From assembly GCA_958299035.1 (NCBI GenBank), contig CATQJL010000112.1:82974636-83038635 (forward strand): DNA of 64,000 nucleotides. Direction: 5' to 3'. A program made the translations under genes and the position numbers. The DNA comes from Cylicocyclus nassatus (Eukaryota; Nematoda; Chromadorea; Rhabditida; Strongylidae). Below are positions 33,271-44,382 of the stretch, one piece after another; position 1 is the stretch's first letter, and every line of letters begins with the position of its first letter. The notes beneath the pieces are model-generated. The model was given only the letters and a program-made list of their open reading frames with translations. It was not told where the DNA came from and searched no databases.

Positions 33271-34888
33271 GGCAACCTGAACCTGAGCAATTTCTCTAGC
33301 TAACCATGAAGCTGTAGATGCAGACCTAGTAGGGTATCAGCACGATATTTCAAACCATCAAGATTCTGTGCTGCCTAACACGACACCTCCACATACTACA
33401 ATACTCGTTTCAAATCACGACGATCTTTAACTTGACTTGCTGGTCATCCCATAAGTATTTCTACACAGCCATACTCACGATTTTTGTCTAAAACGCACCT
33501 CCTTCCGTTCCGTCACTCCCTCCTATTCCATCATTTCCTCAAGATCGCGATCAATCGTCGTGTTGCTGTTTCTTGAGCAACTTACACATAACTACGTTTT
33601 GTATTTCTCAGATAAAACTGGCAAAAAGCCGCCCTTTGCATCCTTACGTCTTCTCCGACTGCTACCACTTCCAACTCTAGCCCCCACGGGCACACTGATA
33701 CTCCTACTACCAATCCTGCTCGACCGCCACCGGCACCGTCATTATCAGGTTCGTCTCTCTGCTCCCAAGCCGTGATTCGGCACCCTCCAAGAAATACTAT
33801 AGACTTTTTCTTCATAGACTTTAATGGTTGTCCTCAAGTCAAATGCTAATCTTCTCTCATTTAGCAAAGTCAGATGAAACAATAGAACGAGGATCATCAC
33901 TATTGTCTGAACCTATTGGCTTTGACCTCGAGACATTGTCCAAAGCTGCGTCAGTTATACACGAAATGGAATTGAAGGAGACGAACGTTATCACGGACGA
34001 ACAACCCCAGTCATCTACGTCATTTACCAAGTTGGCATTTATTTGCTCATTATTATTTTGGTTATTGGATACATTTATTTTGGCTTTCTTGGCTCTCTTC
34101 TTCCTTTCCTGTTGTGATTTATTTTGGCTACTTCCATTATAGTCACGAAACTGTGAGGAATCCTTCTCCAGTACCGCTGGCCCAGCCGAACTTGCCCCAG
34201 CAGATCTTAGAGCGCCCTCGCCCACCGCGCCTGCTTCCCCAACCCCTCGCGGAAATTCCCGACGACTTTTGGCACCCGTTCATGTACATCCTTGGGGTCG
34301 TTTGATTCTACCCCGGACTCTCAACTGGTGCGCGAACGTGATATTTATTTATTTATTTATTTATGTAATACACTCATTGGTGTTCCAAAAACTCAACCAA
34401 AAACTAAAACTGCAAAAACACGAAAAAAATAAACACAACATGAACATGACAGAAGAAAAGTAATGCTCTGGTCCGGTGTCGTAGTCGTAACAGTCCTTGC
34501 GAGGCGTTCAGGTCGTTCTCCTTCTTCAGAAGGTGAGGGTCATTTTCCGAGATCCTGTTCCCTACTCCAAACGCAACTAAATGAGGTCACAAACACCGGG
34601 GCTCGGCTGACCGACTTAACCTAGGGCAGACGAATCCGTCAAGGACCCCGGGCGAAAGGAGAGGGGGGACCTCAATAAAGAGGAGCTCACCAACTTTTGG
34701 TCTCCTCAATCGGCTACTCGACGCAAGGAAAGCACCCTATGATCCCCAAAATACAAAGATACAAAAATCAATCAGAGCATTATGTATTTAATTACCATTT
34801 GGGTAAAAAAAGGTATTAGTCTGAGTCTCACGGATGCATAAATTTTTAGCTAACATCAGCGATATTCACTGATTGCAAAACGTTAATC
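33271..34888 (+). other. LTR element, post-integrase region with a hydrophobic ORF
   Basis: An ORF at 33828-34142 ends in a long hydrophobic stretch (LAFICSLLFWLLDTFILAFLALFF) compatible with a membrane anchor, so it may be a second env-like piece. A (TTTA)n microsatellite is at 34340-34362. About 34460-34880 holds no gene. No family was recognised. Confidence 0.4.
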
Positions 34889-36733
34889 GTGGCTAGTCTC
34901 TTGCGGAAATCAGCAGAGCTCGTACAAGTAGTCATTTCCTTAGGCAAGAGACTTAGCCATCTAGCCGTTCGGCACACAAAGGAGTTGAAAGCTATCACCA
35001 ACGATATGCCAGACCAGGACTACCGCCACAATCCCGATTCCGGCTACCTGCATATAAGTTCACGAAGTCACTTTTTCCCTTTGTCGACACTTCTCTAGTG
35101 GGCACGTCCGAACGCATACCCGTCATCGAGCTACAAACCTTAGAAGCCGCAGTCGCCTTTCGCCATCATTCGCAGAGTTTTATAAAAGAACTTCTCAGCG
35201 GGAACTACCACAGTATCGAAAATATCCTTCCACCCACATCTGACGGCGAAAAACCCACTCTTCTGTTACCTCCGCCAGTCCGCCACCGTCGACCTGTACT
35301 ATACCAAGTCGTCGCTGTCAACCGGGAGACGGTCAAGAGGCGCGATTTCTCCGGCTGTCACCAAATCAAAGCTTCAGTTTAGTGCCACGCGAGTCTTCAA
35401 AAAATATCAAATGAAGTGCATTAGCTTACTATCTGTCTGTGGTTACCGTTTGCTGAATTTGGGGGCTTTTGCTTCAAAACGGACCGAAATAATCAAGAAT
35501 TTGTTCTTAACTACATTTTCTTGGATTTTTGGCCTTCAAAATTGCTGTTTTGAATTGATTCTAAGGTAGCAAGATTGAGGAAACCCATGCAACTATCTAA
35601 TATATCTCTTTCTAAAATTTAAATACTTTTAGAATGTTGTAAAACACTTATTAAGCGCTATTTGATGTCCATCTGGCAATAAAAATCGCACCTCTTGACA
35701 TACACCCCTGTCAACCGAGGTCGAGGCGTCATCCTCGAATCAAAGGGCTTCTTGGTGACCGGCCACGACCGCCACGAACTCCGATGTCTACTTCTTGATC
35801 AATTTGCTACCAACATACAATCCAACAAGCACGGATTCGATAAAACTCTGGTCTCCATCAAGGATGTGGTTTGGGTCTACGCAGTCGAACCTTCTAATCA
35901 AGCCTTACGTAATCCACAGGCAGCCTAAGACAGTGCTCGCTCCCCGCGTTCTCATACGTTAGACGATCACGCTCGCTTCTTCTTTCGCGTTGCCGAGTAC
36001 GCCTTTGTTACACCCCGGAATCTCGCACCGTCATGGGTCACGTCATAAGGATCCTTTATAGGAACCAGCTCCCTTCCAGATTCTCCGCAGCTTTTGCTGG
36101 AGCACCCGACGCCGTGATAGTTACGCCTCCATCTGCTCCTTCCAGTCGACGATGAAATATTATCAGCGCGCTCTAAGCACAACCTTTCTACCGCAATACG
36201 TTTCTCCGGCTGCATCGGTGAAGGCCAGGAATACGTTATGTCAGTTTATTCGGGACACCGTCCCACGTTACTTACACGAGGGAATACTGCCTCTTTCGGT
36301 CAGCAAACTCAATGAATCCCAACGATTGTGGCTCAGGGACTACGACAGCACTTTCGACAATTTCCTCCCTAACCAGCGGCTAGCACTCAACCAAATGAAC
36401 CAGCTTTTTGGCTCCGCGTGCTCGGCATTGGTTGCCTATAAATCATAAAGGGACGATAAATGCTCCCACCCCATTGAAGAGGTGATCCGCTCCCTGCAAG
36501 TATTTCCATTGCAAATTAACTTCGTTCTTACTGGCATGGTCTCAGAATGTGGCTCTCAGAATGGAACAGCGTCGAAGACGAGTTTGCATTCATTTTTTTT
36601 GAACGACTTCCCACGTTCGTCTATCAAGGGGCGCTCCTGGAATTTTGCTCCTAGAGATGTGAGGAAAGGAAATTGTCATTTTTCTAACTACACGCACCAA
36701 CTTCCAGCCCTCTTCAGGCGGCTTCTTAAATGA
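34889..36733 (+). pseudogene. Unrecognised LTR-element module, broken by stops and a MITE
   Basis: Consecutive open stretches (34889-35095, 35098-35323, 35715-35928, 36152-36446) read like parts of one degraded protein. Two are separated exactly by the MITE at 35324-35707. The composition (Arg/Leu-rich with IPVIELQTLEAAV and DSTFDNFLPNQRLAL) does not match a domain I know. It could be a displaced gag-like or accessory protein. Confidence 0.4.
35324..35707. mobile_element. 384-bp MITE in the LTR element
   Basis: Same TIRs as 28319-28700 (GGGAGACGGTCAAGAGGCGC at the left). The 9-bp duplication CTGTCAACC is at 35315-35323 and 35708-35716. Confidence 0.92.
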
Positions 36734-36993
36734 CCAAAACCGCATGAACGTGGCATTAACCCGTTGCAGGCAGGGCCTGTTCGAGCTGGGCCACGTAAAC
36801 CCTTAACGCCGTACCAGCTTCTGGAACATGGTGCTCGCTTGGGAACGTCATGCTGTCATTCCCGCATCCCATCTCGACATATACCTGCCTCCAGAGCAAC
36901 GGTGAGCCTTTTGCATTCATTGCTACTTTTCTCGTTGCCTTAACTTTCCCTAGCCCTAAGTCCGAAGACGGACTTGTTGGTAAATAGGGGAGG

Positions 36994-37399
36994 TGTAAGC
37001 GTAGGCGCGTAGGAACGCACGCGAAAGAGCTATGTTATGAGAACAAGATATAAGGCACAGATAAGGTATCAGTATGTTATGAGAATAAGATTAACTGTTA
37101 CTGATACGGCAAATGATACGCATTCCGCAGTATGATATATAAGCCGCCACCGAGAGCACAAGGGGGAATTTCCGTACCAAGCCTCGAGCTAGTAGGATAC
37201 CGACTGGCAGCCCAAGCTACCCCTTCGCTTTTACAGGCTGATGCCTGCCCCACCAGCAACTCAGTGATCCATGTTGTTATATTTGATTGCCTTAGTGTAT
37301 TGCTTGATTCCTATTTTATGTCATAACAGATAAACTATTAGTACAGCTAGTGTTCGGGTATCTAGCAGCCTGAGCCGCTTCCACGGCGCTACGTTGAGT
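36994..37399 (+). repeat. 3' LTR
   Basis: 406 bases starting TGTAAGCGTAGGCGC after the purine tract AGGGGAGG and ending GCTACGTTGAGT. It is uninterrupted, so it preserves the pre-insertion form of the LTR. Confidence 0.92.
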
Positions 37400-37725
37400 G
37401 TATTCAACAAATCTCTGAATATCATAAGACGGCGTGTTTATTAGAATGTGCTCGAAAAAAGTGCAGGGATGTTGAACTAGCACCAGATTATTTTTTCTAT
37501 TCTTTAAAGGGAGCACTATACAATTGCAAAACCACCTAGACGTCGACACCGTAGCATCAGTAAGTTGAGGAGCACGCAAACTTTGCACAGAAAGGAGACC
37601 ATAACTCGCTTCAGAATAAGGCTAAGCAGCTAGAAACAGCATATCAGGATCAGCATTCCAAGCCGATTCCAAATTATGTGTTTCATCTAAAAAGGCTTAT
37701 TTAAGTTAGTATCCTTCCCTTGTCA

Positions 37726-39448
37726 GCTCTTAAATGACCCGCTGCCAAAAAATTTCCAAAGTCGATAACACTGAAAATGAATTAACAAAGTGGAAAGACA
37801 GTAAACTCAGTTGTAACCATCGTCATTTTGACGAGTCTGCCTCTCTGACAACGATATCCCTTGCTATACACTGTTACATCGATTTACCGTCTGCACCCTA
37901 GAGAGGTTCCCATGTGAACCAGCGTGCGTACGTAGTGCGACGCTGCCTTTCGCTCTTTTTGACACGTTTCTCCTGAGATTTCAACGGAAGTGCCCGAGGT
38001 TAACACGTTCAAAAGTGCGAGAGGCAGCGAGATGACGTGGTACCTATGGGAACCTCTCTGGGGCGCAAACGATAGATTTGTGTTGCTATGAGCGACATAA
38101 GAAATCTGGGTACTTTTCCGTTATCCGGACCCATTTTTTCAAAGAAGGATATTGCTTCTTTTCTTGTATCATATTTGCTCCTGAATTCACAGGAAAGGAG
38201 TGTCAACCTTCTGCCACGTATCAAAAAAAAATTTGACATGTCATCCACATGTTTAGCAGGTTTTACCAAGAGTTTATATCGCCTTACCTACTGACTTGTT
38301 CAATCGATTTTTCAATCAATAGTGGCCCCATTTTCGAGTAAACAATTTCAAAAATAAATATTGTTATGATTATACGTTATCCTATTATTGATGAACAGAC
38401 TGGACTTGCTCAGAATAGAGAATTATGATAGATTCTCTTCATTTTAGCGGCGAAACAAGCAGTAGCGAAGTACTTTAGCCATCATTTACAGTCCATCTTG
38501 GCTAAAATCGCATGGCGGACAGAGTTTGTAGAGAAAGTCATTTTTGAATCATTCCTAGAAGCAATAAATGTCCTAATATGAGTTCTAAATTATTTTTCTC
38601 TTACAGAAATCGTTAAACAGCTTTTAGGTAAGCATAAATAATCTCTTACGTCATGGCGAATACTTTAGAAAAAGAACATGTCAAATTGGACCAAAACATG
38701 TCAATTTTTTCTGACAAGTGGCAGGGAGGCGGTCCTCGTAGAATCCGTAAAAAAAGTGCTCTCAAACTAAATAGCGCATTTATGACAGCCTTTTGAAAAA
38801 ATGGGTCCGGATAACGGAGTACCGAAATCTGTGTACAGTAGCTAAACAAATCAAGCCGAGCTGAGCACCGTATTTTTGAATGGCCAAAATAATAAACATG
38901 TTGTAAGGTAAAAGCCCAAAAAGTAAGGGTCGTTATTTGGTAGAGCAAAGCAAGCTCAACGAGGCTCAGGACATCGTATAAATCGCGATTCACGTAATTT
39001 TGCCAAATTTCAAACGTGGAGTATCTTAATAATTGAATTCCCGCTCAGAAAAATTTCTCATAATTTGCATTTTGCAATCATACATTAGGTAACATATGCT
39101 TTGTTCGCTTTCCTGGCCTTCCTTGAAAAAAGTTCGGTCTCTACAAACCTTAAGTGTAGCATGCATAGGGTAAGAGCAAACGGCTATTTATTAACATCGT
39201 TAACGTCTAGAGTGAATCAAGGCAGACATACACAGTCCTAAAGCAACAATTCGACTTCCGTTTTCTCTGCACTTTTTAAACATTCCCTCACTGTTCTTTT
39301 GCATTTTTTGAGTTCCTTGTAATTTCTCGACGCATCAGGGTTTATACAAGAACACTTTAGAAATTTTCCTTAATAAACATTGAATCAGCCAAAAGTTATT
39401 AGGAAAAAAAGAATTGTTGAAGTTGGGTTTTTTTACGACTGACATGTA
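37726..39448 (+). repeat. Duplicated block 1, third part, with an inserted foldback
   Basis: Both edges are collinear with block 2 (37726-37890 with 58270-58420; 39125-39448 with about 58485-58975 minus its MITE). The middle (about 37890-39120) is absent from block 2. It contains an inverted repeat of about 40-50 bases, 38098-38149 and about 38789-38830 (TCCGTTATCCGGACCCATTT), and a second one at about 37880-37918/38046-38085. Confidence 0.7.
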
Positions 39449-40896
39449 CAGGGTGTCTCAAAAAATGTGCACACTGTGTAATAAATAACTCTCTTGTAAT
39501 AAAGTGTTTTGAGAAGCTTTAGGTGCCATTTTGTAGAGCGATTACAGTGTAGCGCGAATCGCCGATCGCTCATTCTTACTGTAGGATTACGGTAGGGTTC
39601 CTTCATACTACGCCGCGTACGCCACGTACGCCGCTGCAGCGCAATGGAAATATGCTCACGGCGGCAAAGCTCCACTTTTCTTCATGTATCTTTAAATTTG
39701 CTGCACATTCGTGTCCCTCAACAGTGTTCCTTCACATTATGCATTTCTTCTTCTCTTTTGCCTTGTATGCTGACTATCCTTTGTCTATATCAATGATTGA
39801 TTGAATGACTTAGGTTGTTGTGCTCCCTCTACTTTTGAGTTTCACATTTTGTATCGTAGCTGACTGCACATTGCGTCATCTGGTCGCACATATATTGGTA
39901 GTATATGGTTGTATGGTTGTATGTATGTTGTATCTGGTTTAATATTTGCCTGTTAACATCTCCTTAAAACACAACACTGGATGAAAAGGATTTCTCTTCT
40001 TCATATTTCCATATTTCCATTGCGCTGCAGCGGCGTACGCGGCGTAGGCTGCGTGCGCGGCTTACGTGGCGTACGTAGCGTGCGCGGCGTAGTTTGAAGG
40101 AATAGAAACTTCAAACAATGGTGTCACTGTGAAAAAAGCGGCCGTTTTGAAAAATTTTTAAAAAGATGTGGAAACTTGTGTAACAGGGTTTTCATGGACG
40201 CTGTGTTCAATACTCAACTATTCACCAGATTGCGAAGCTTTCTGAACGGTGTAACTGCACTTTTTAGGAAAATTGAAAAAACGGCCGCTATTGCTTACCT
40301 CGCATAATTTTTCAGTGAACCATTACGAAAAGTTGCGAACCTCACATTTAGAATCAGCAACTCTAATTAGCCCAGTGTGAGAGTTTTAGTTTGTTCTGGT
40401 TGCTTTTTGGAACAAAATATAGCCTTTCATGGCTCAAAACCTGCTTTTTGGAACAAAATATAGCCTTTCATGGCTCAAAACCCTCTTTAAAGTTTCTTTC
40501 GTAATCCTACAGTAAGGATGAGCGATCGGCGATTCGCTCTACACTGTAAATCTAAGTTGAACCTCCCTCTATAAAATGGTACCAGGCCTAAGGCATAACT
40601 CACGCGATTCCAGTCGCTCCGCGATCTGGCACTGCAATGACTCTTCATAATTAGTCATAAGCGGGTTTGCTTGGGCCAGACTTGATGCTTTTACGACAAC
40701 TTACAGAAACTAGGTGCCTATGCATTTAAGAACCGCGCACGGTTAATCCGAAGAAATCTGGCAAATCGCCAAACTTGGAAGTAGCGATTTGATGGAATCG
40801 CAGGAAGTATGCCGTAGGCCTAAAGCTTCTCGAAACACTTCATCACAAGAGAGTTATTTACAACCAAACAGTGTGCACATTTTTTGGGACACCCTG
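39449..40896. mobile_element. Mariner/Tc1-type MITE, 1.45 kb
   Basis: TIRs start CAGGGTGTCTCAAAAAATGT and CAGGGTGTCCCAAAAAATGT, each flanked by TA. Block 2 has the empty site with one TA (about 58978, AAGTGTACATTAAAAG). Subterminal GCGATCGGCGATTCGC is shared with the element at 44383. The interior has GCGTACGCGGCG minisatellites (39600-39650 and 40010-40095) and a 41-base tandem duplication (about 40410-40490). The right arm contains a further inverted repeat (about 40585-40830). Confidence 0.9.
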
Positions 40897-40898
40897 TA

Positions 40899-42230
40899 TA
40901 TCAAAAGATTACAACATTCCATGTCATTCATATTTGAGGGAACGCCTTTCGAAGTTTTAAAGTTTTTTTTTCATCAAAAGTAGCGTTGAACTGTCACTTT
41001 TCAGCAAAAGCTACTTTTGCAGAAGCTATCTACAAAGAGACACAGTAAATATAACAAAACAAATTATCAAATTCGCAAAAGAGGAGGCGTTGGCTGCTTT
41101 TGATGCTTGTGCTATAGACAAGCTCTTTTTGTCTTGAGCTGTCTTCTATAGCAAGACAAAGTGCAACAATAAGAAACGGCACCATGATAGATTATCCAAA
41201 ACAAACACTGGAAGCATTTTCATGAGAAGGCATCTAAGGGGGTTGATGGATTCAAGTTAATATAATGATTGTTGGAATAATAGCCCCTATTAGGACTAGT
41301 ATAACCCCCGGCTAACGCTAAGCCAACTCTCTTGGTTAGGAGTCTGTATATGAGAAACAAATAAAATTTACCGCACCAAATGTCTGGCCAACTACTAAGA
41401 GCAGACATAAAAATGGATAAAGAGAATGTCTGGGATGAACAGCCAACTTAAATGTGCAGAATGCAGATGTAGAGTGTCACCACTAAGCTTATACTGACTG
41501 ATAAAGCTACCTCTGAGCAGCACAGGGCTGCATTTTTGGGCTGCTGTTATTGAGCGGATACGTATAATTTCAGAAAAGGCGCGAGTTCATTTATGGCAAC
41601 GCGTTCCTGTTCAAAACAGTCATAATGTTTTGTACGCTATAGCCTTTTAAGACATGGCTCATTGTCAGTTAGACCACAGTAATATGATAATGATATAAAG
41701 AACGCTTATTTAAAGTGAGCGATTTACGTATATGAAGAAGTGTTTCTTACTAGCGATGCGGCTATACCAAGCTGGATAGGTGGTCTTGAAAGAAGGGCTA
41801 ACTGCGCATTCTGCGCACCGCGATGTCCTGATGTTTGCAATATTGCTGACCATTCAAAACTCGAAGATTCTTAATGTTCTTCAAGCAATGCCATGACTTG
41901 TTGAATCCTAAATCCGCAAAATTGTACTGTTGCTTTTTTTGGACAATAATTCCGAAACAGCTTGTAAAGCATCTGAGTTCAGGACATTCGTACAAAGCGA
42001 AGTGACTTTGTTAACACGTTTCGGAGTCCGAAACGTGTTACGGAGTTTCGGATTTGCTCAAAACTTCATCATAGAACTTCCTCAGCGTGCAGTATCGGTC
42101 GGAAATTCCGACCGATACTGCACGCTGAGGAAGCTGAGGAAGCTCTATGATGAAATTCTGAGCAAATCTGAGACTTTGACTCATGCCCTATACCACCTTA
42201 ACCACAAGCGTTTTTTGCTATAAACTGTGA
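40899..42230 (+). repeat. Duplicated block 1, fourth part
   Basis: Collinear with about 58980-60160 (shared AGCTCTTTTTGTCTTGAGCT and GTAATGCTATAGCC-like blocks such as TTTTGTACGCTATAGCCTT). No gene. Near its end copy 1 has the extra palindromic segment at 42012-42133. Confidence 0.85.
42012..42133. repeat. Twin perfect palindromes, absent from the paralog
   Basis: TAACACGTTTCGGA and its reverse complement (42012-42040) have a 1-base loop. A second palindrome has 28-base arms (42077-42104 and 42106-42133) and a 1-base loop. The duplicated block at about 60075-60110 reads straight from CACTTTTCGG to ACCGATGCTGCACGCTAAGG with neither palindrome. Confidence 0.9.
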
Positions 42231-44382
42231 TATTTGTGATCACCATGTTAAATAACCCCCATGCACCAAGTTTCAGAAAAATCCACGACTTCTGAACTTT
42301 GGGGTCCTGATTTCGGGTTGTCATACAGCTCCCGCTTTTATTATAAAATGTCGGAGCATGACGCCAGATGATGAACAAGTGGAAGAGAAAAGCATAGGAG
42401 CAGTGCACAAATTACTAATGAACTTAATTCGAGAGTAAAGAAACCATTCGGTCTTGAAGTCCGTCGTGCTACACATGTTATAGCACGAGATCTTACCGCG
42501 CGCGATTTTGCGGTCCGAAACGTAATAAGATCGACTTGAGAAAGCACAATCCTGAGGGTAAGACCACCGACGTTGCTCATAATCGGGCCAATCTGTAGTC
42601 TAAAGTACGTGAGTAGGTCGGATAGTATGTGTTTCTATAAGGATTTACAGTACAGGACAATGTGGTAAATCAATCTCAAGTCGGATACGTTGCTTAGCGA
42701 GTTGCTGCTGTTCACGCTTCAACTTTATATTGCTTTGTGAATTTTATTTCAGAAGACGTGCAATATGTTATTTCGTCTTGGATATGTTGCCGCTATAGGC
42801 AATCTCCTGTTGTTTCGGTATGGCTATGAATCTACCTCCTTATCTTTGACTTCAACTTTTGATATTTGTAGCTGATAGCTCTCGAAGTCTTATCAAACCT
42901 CTTTTCTGCGATGGCGTGAGATTAGGCACCCGATTACTGTTGTCACAATGTATTATAGCGAAGTGGGAAATACTCGAAGGGAGTAGAAGGTTCTGTTATG
43001 TAAAGCATGGAAAACGATATCGCAGGCATGTTGGGCTTATATGCGATTTGGATTACCGTTCTTGCTTAGCTCTGTATGATAATCGGTTTTGAACTTGGTG
43101 CAATTGCCTACAATGTGCGCATGACACCAGGACATAATGGTATCGCAGGCGGTCCTAAACTGAGCAAGGAGGACAGGCGTCACTCGATATGTTTCACCGC
43201 CAACAATAGTTACTTGCAGTTAAATGCATGATTATCAGTATAAACATATATTGTTGATCTGAAGAACGGCGTTGGTGGACGACACATGAATTTTGAATGA
43301 ATGCCTCCTTTCTAACAGCTCGTCGATTATTCTTCGCAATCGTGTATTGGCATTGGAGCGGCTCACGCAAATGATTTCAGATTCGCTCGCCACTTTTTTG
43401 CGGAGGCTATCGGGCAAAAAATTCCGATACAATTCTTTAGCCACACATTTCTCAATTAAAGTATACATGAAATGCTTCTTTGTTTTCAAAGCTAATCTTA
43501 GAAGTTTCATGTAGATCTGTTGCATCTGCGGATCACTCTTTAAAAGCCCGCTGTTTATGTAGTTTCTTTTTACAGTAAAGTTTGAACATATGGTTGTCCA
43601 AACAGCGACAAAGAATGTGAATGATCTGTCCTGTGAAAAACTTTCTGTCTCATTGACAACGTACCACATGATATCCCACCCTCGACCATTTCTGAATTTC
43701 GGCACATCGTGAAATATGTTGTATGATGCTGAGATTTCCAAGAATGTCAGTACAGCCAACAATTAATACAGCCTACATTTTGGCGGAGATTGTCTTTCTT
43801 AAACCTGAAAAACGTGCCAGCACATGACATTCCAAGGGTAGACACAACTTCAACACACTGTATAGCGTACGTCCACCACTATGTCAACGTAGCAGACCAC
43901 CAGATCAGACTACTCTACGTTTGGTGTGATGGAATGAGCTTTCCTTTAAGTGACATTCTTATGATTTGTATGCGAAACCTAAGCTGAAAGTGCGGAAGCT
44001 CAAAGGCATCTAACCGCTTTGATTCCTTGGTGAAAGTATAGCAGCAAAAGTCAAACTCATGTAAGATGACTCAAAACGGCTGTTTAGCTAATGTAATTTG
44101 CTGAGTATATTCTCCCGGAACCCGTATAGTACTGCAATTATGTTCTGAGTTACTGACAAAGGGGGTCAGTGTCTGTTGTTCATTAGACAGCAGTGATTCC
44201 ACGTGCGATTCTCAACACAGACTTGAATCTGAGCACAATAAGACGAACCGGATATGAGCTTGCTGAGCTGTCCCATAGTTGATGTGTAATCTTTGCCTTC
44301 TTTTCAAAATAATTTAATAAATTGTTTACTCTTTATCGTCAATAGCAAAGAACTAACCAGTTGATTTTGAGCTGAACATATA
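42231..44382. other. Non-coding; partly duplicated
   Basis: About 43140-43400 aligns with 62465-62720. A 175-codon minus-strand ORF (43235-43762) overlaps that zone, but the paralog frame is different and interrupted, so no gene is called. The rest shows nothing. Confidence 0.4.

Larger units (their letters stand above)
28103..37399 (+). mobile_element. LTR retroelement (Ty3/gypsy-like), internally deleted
   Basis: Two 406-base LTRs (after removing an insertion from the left one) bracket about 8.1 kb. A purine tract AGGGGAGG precedes the right LTR. In order there are an env-like remnant, an aspartic protease, an integrase and two unrecognised modules. Reverse transcriptase and RNase H are missing between protease and integrase. 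The LTRs differ at about 15 positions, and frames are broken throughout, so the element is dead and moderately old. Two MITEs have entered it. Confidence 0.85.
27962..37722. mobile_element. TIR element with 3-bp TCA duplication, hosting the LTR retroelement
   Basis: The ends CAAGGGAAGGATACTAACTT and their reverse complement (37703-37722) form a TIR of about 105 bases. TCA flanks both sides (27959-27961 and 37723-37725). The paralogous block at about 58260 reads CTTTACTCAGCTCTT with a single TCA, the empty site. Without the LTR element it is about 464 bp. The family is uncertain; a 3-bp duplication is seen in PIF/Harbinger and CACTA groups. Confidence 0.85.

Noticed and set aside
43235..43762. 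175-codon minus-strand ORF as a host gene
   Set aside because: The paralogous segment at 62.5-62.8 kb aligns in DNA but its open frame is different and the shared frame has stops.
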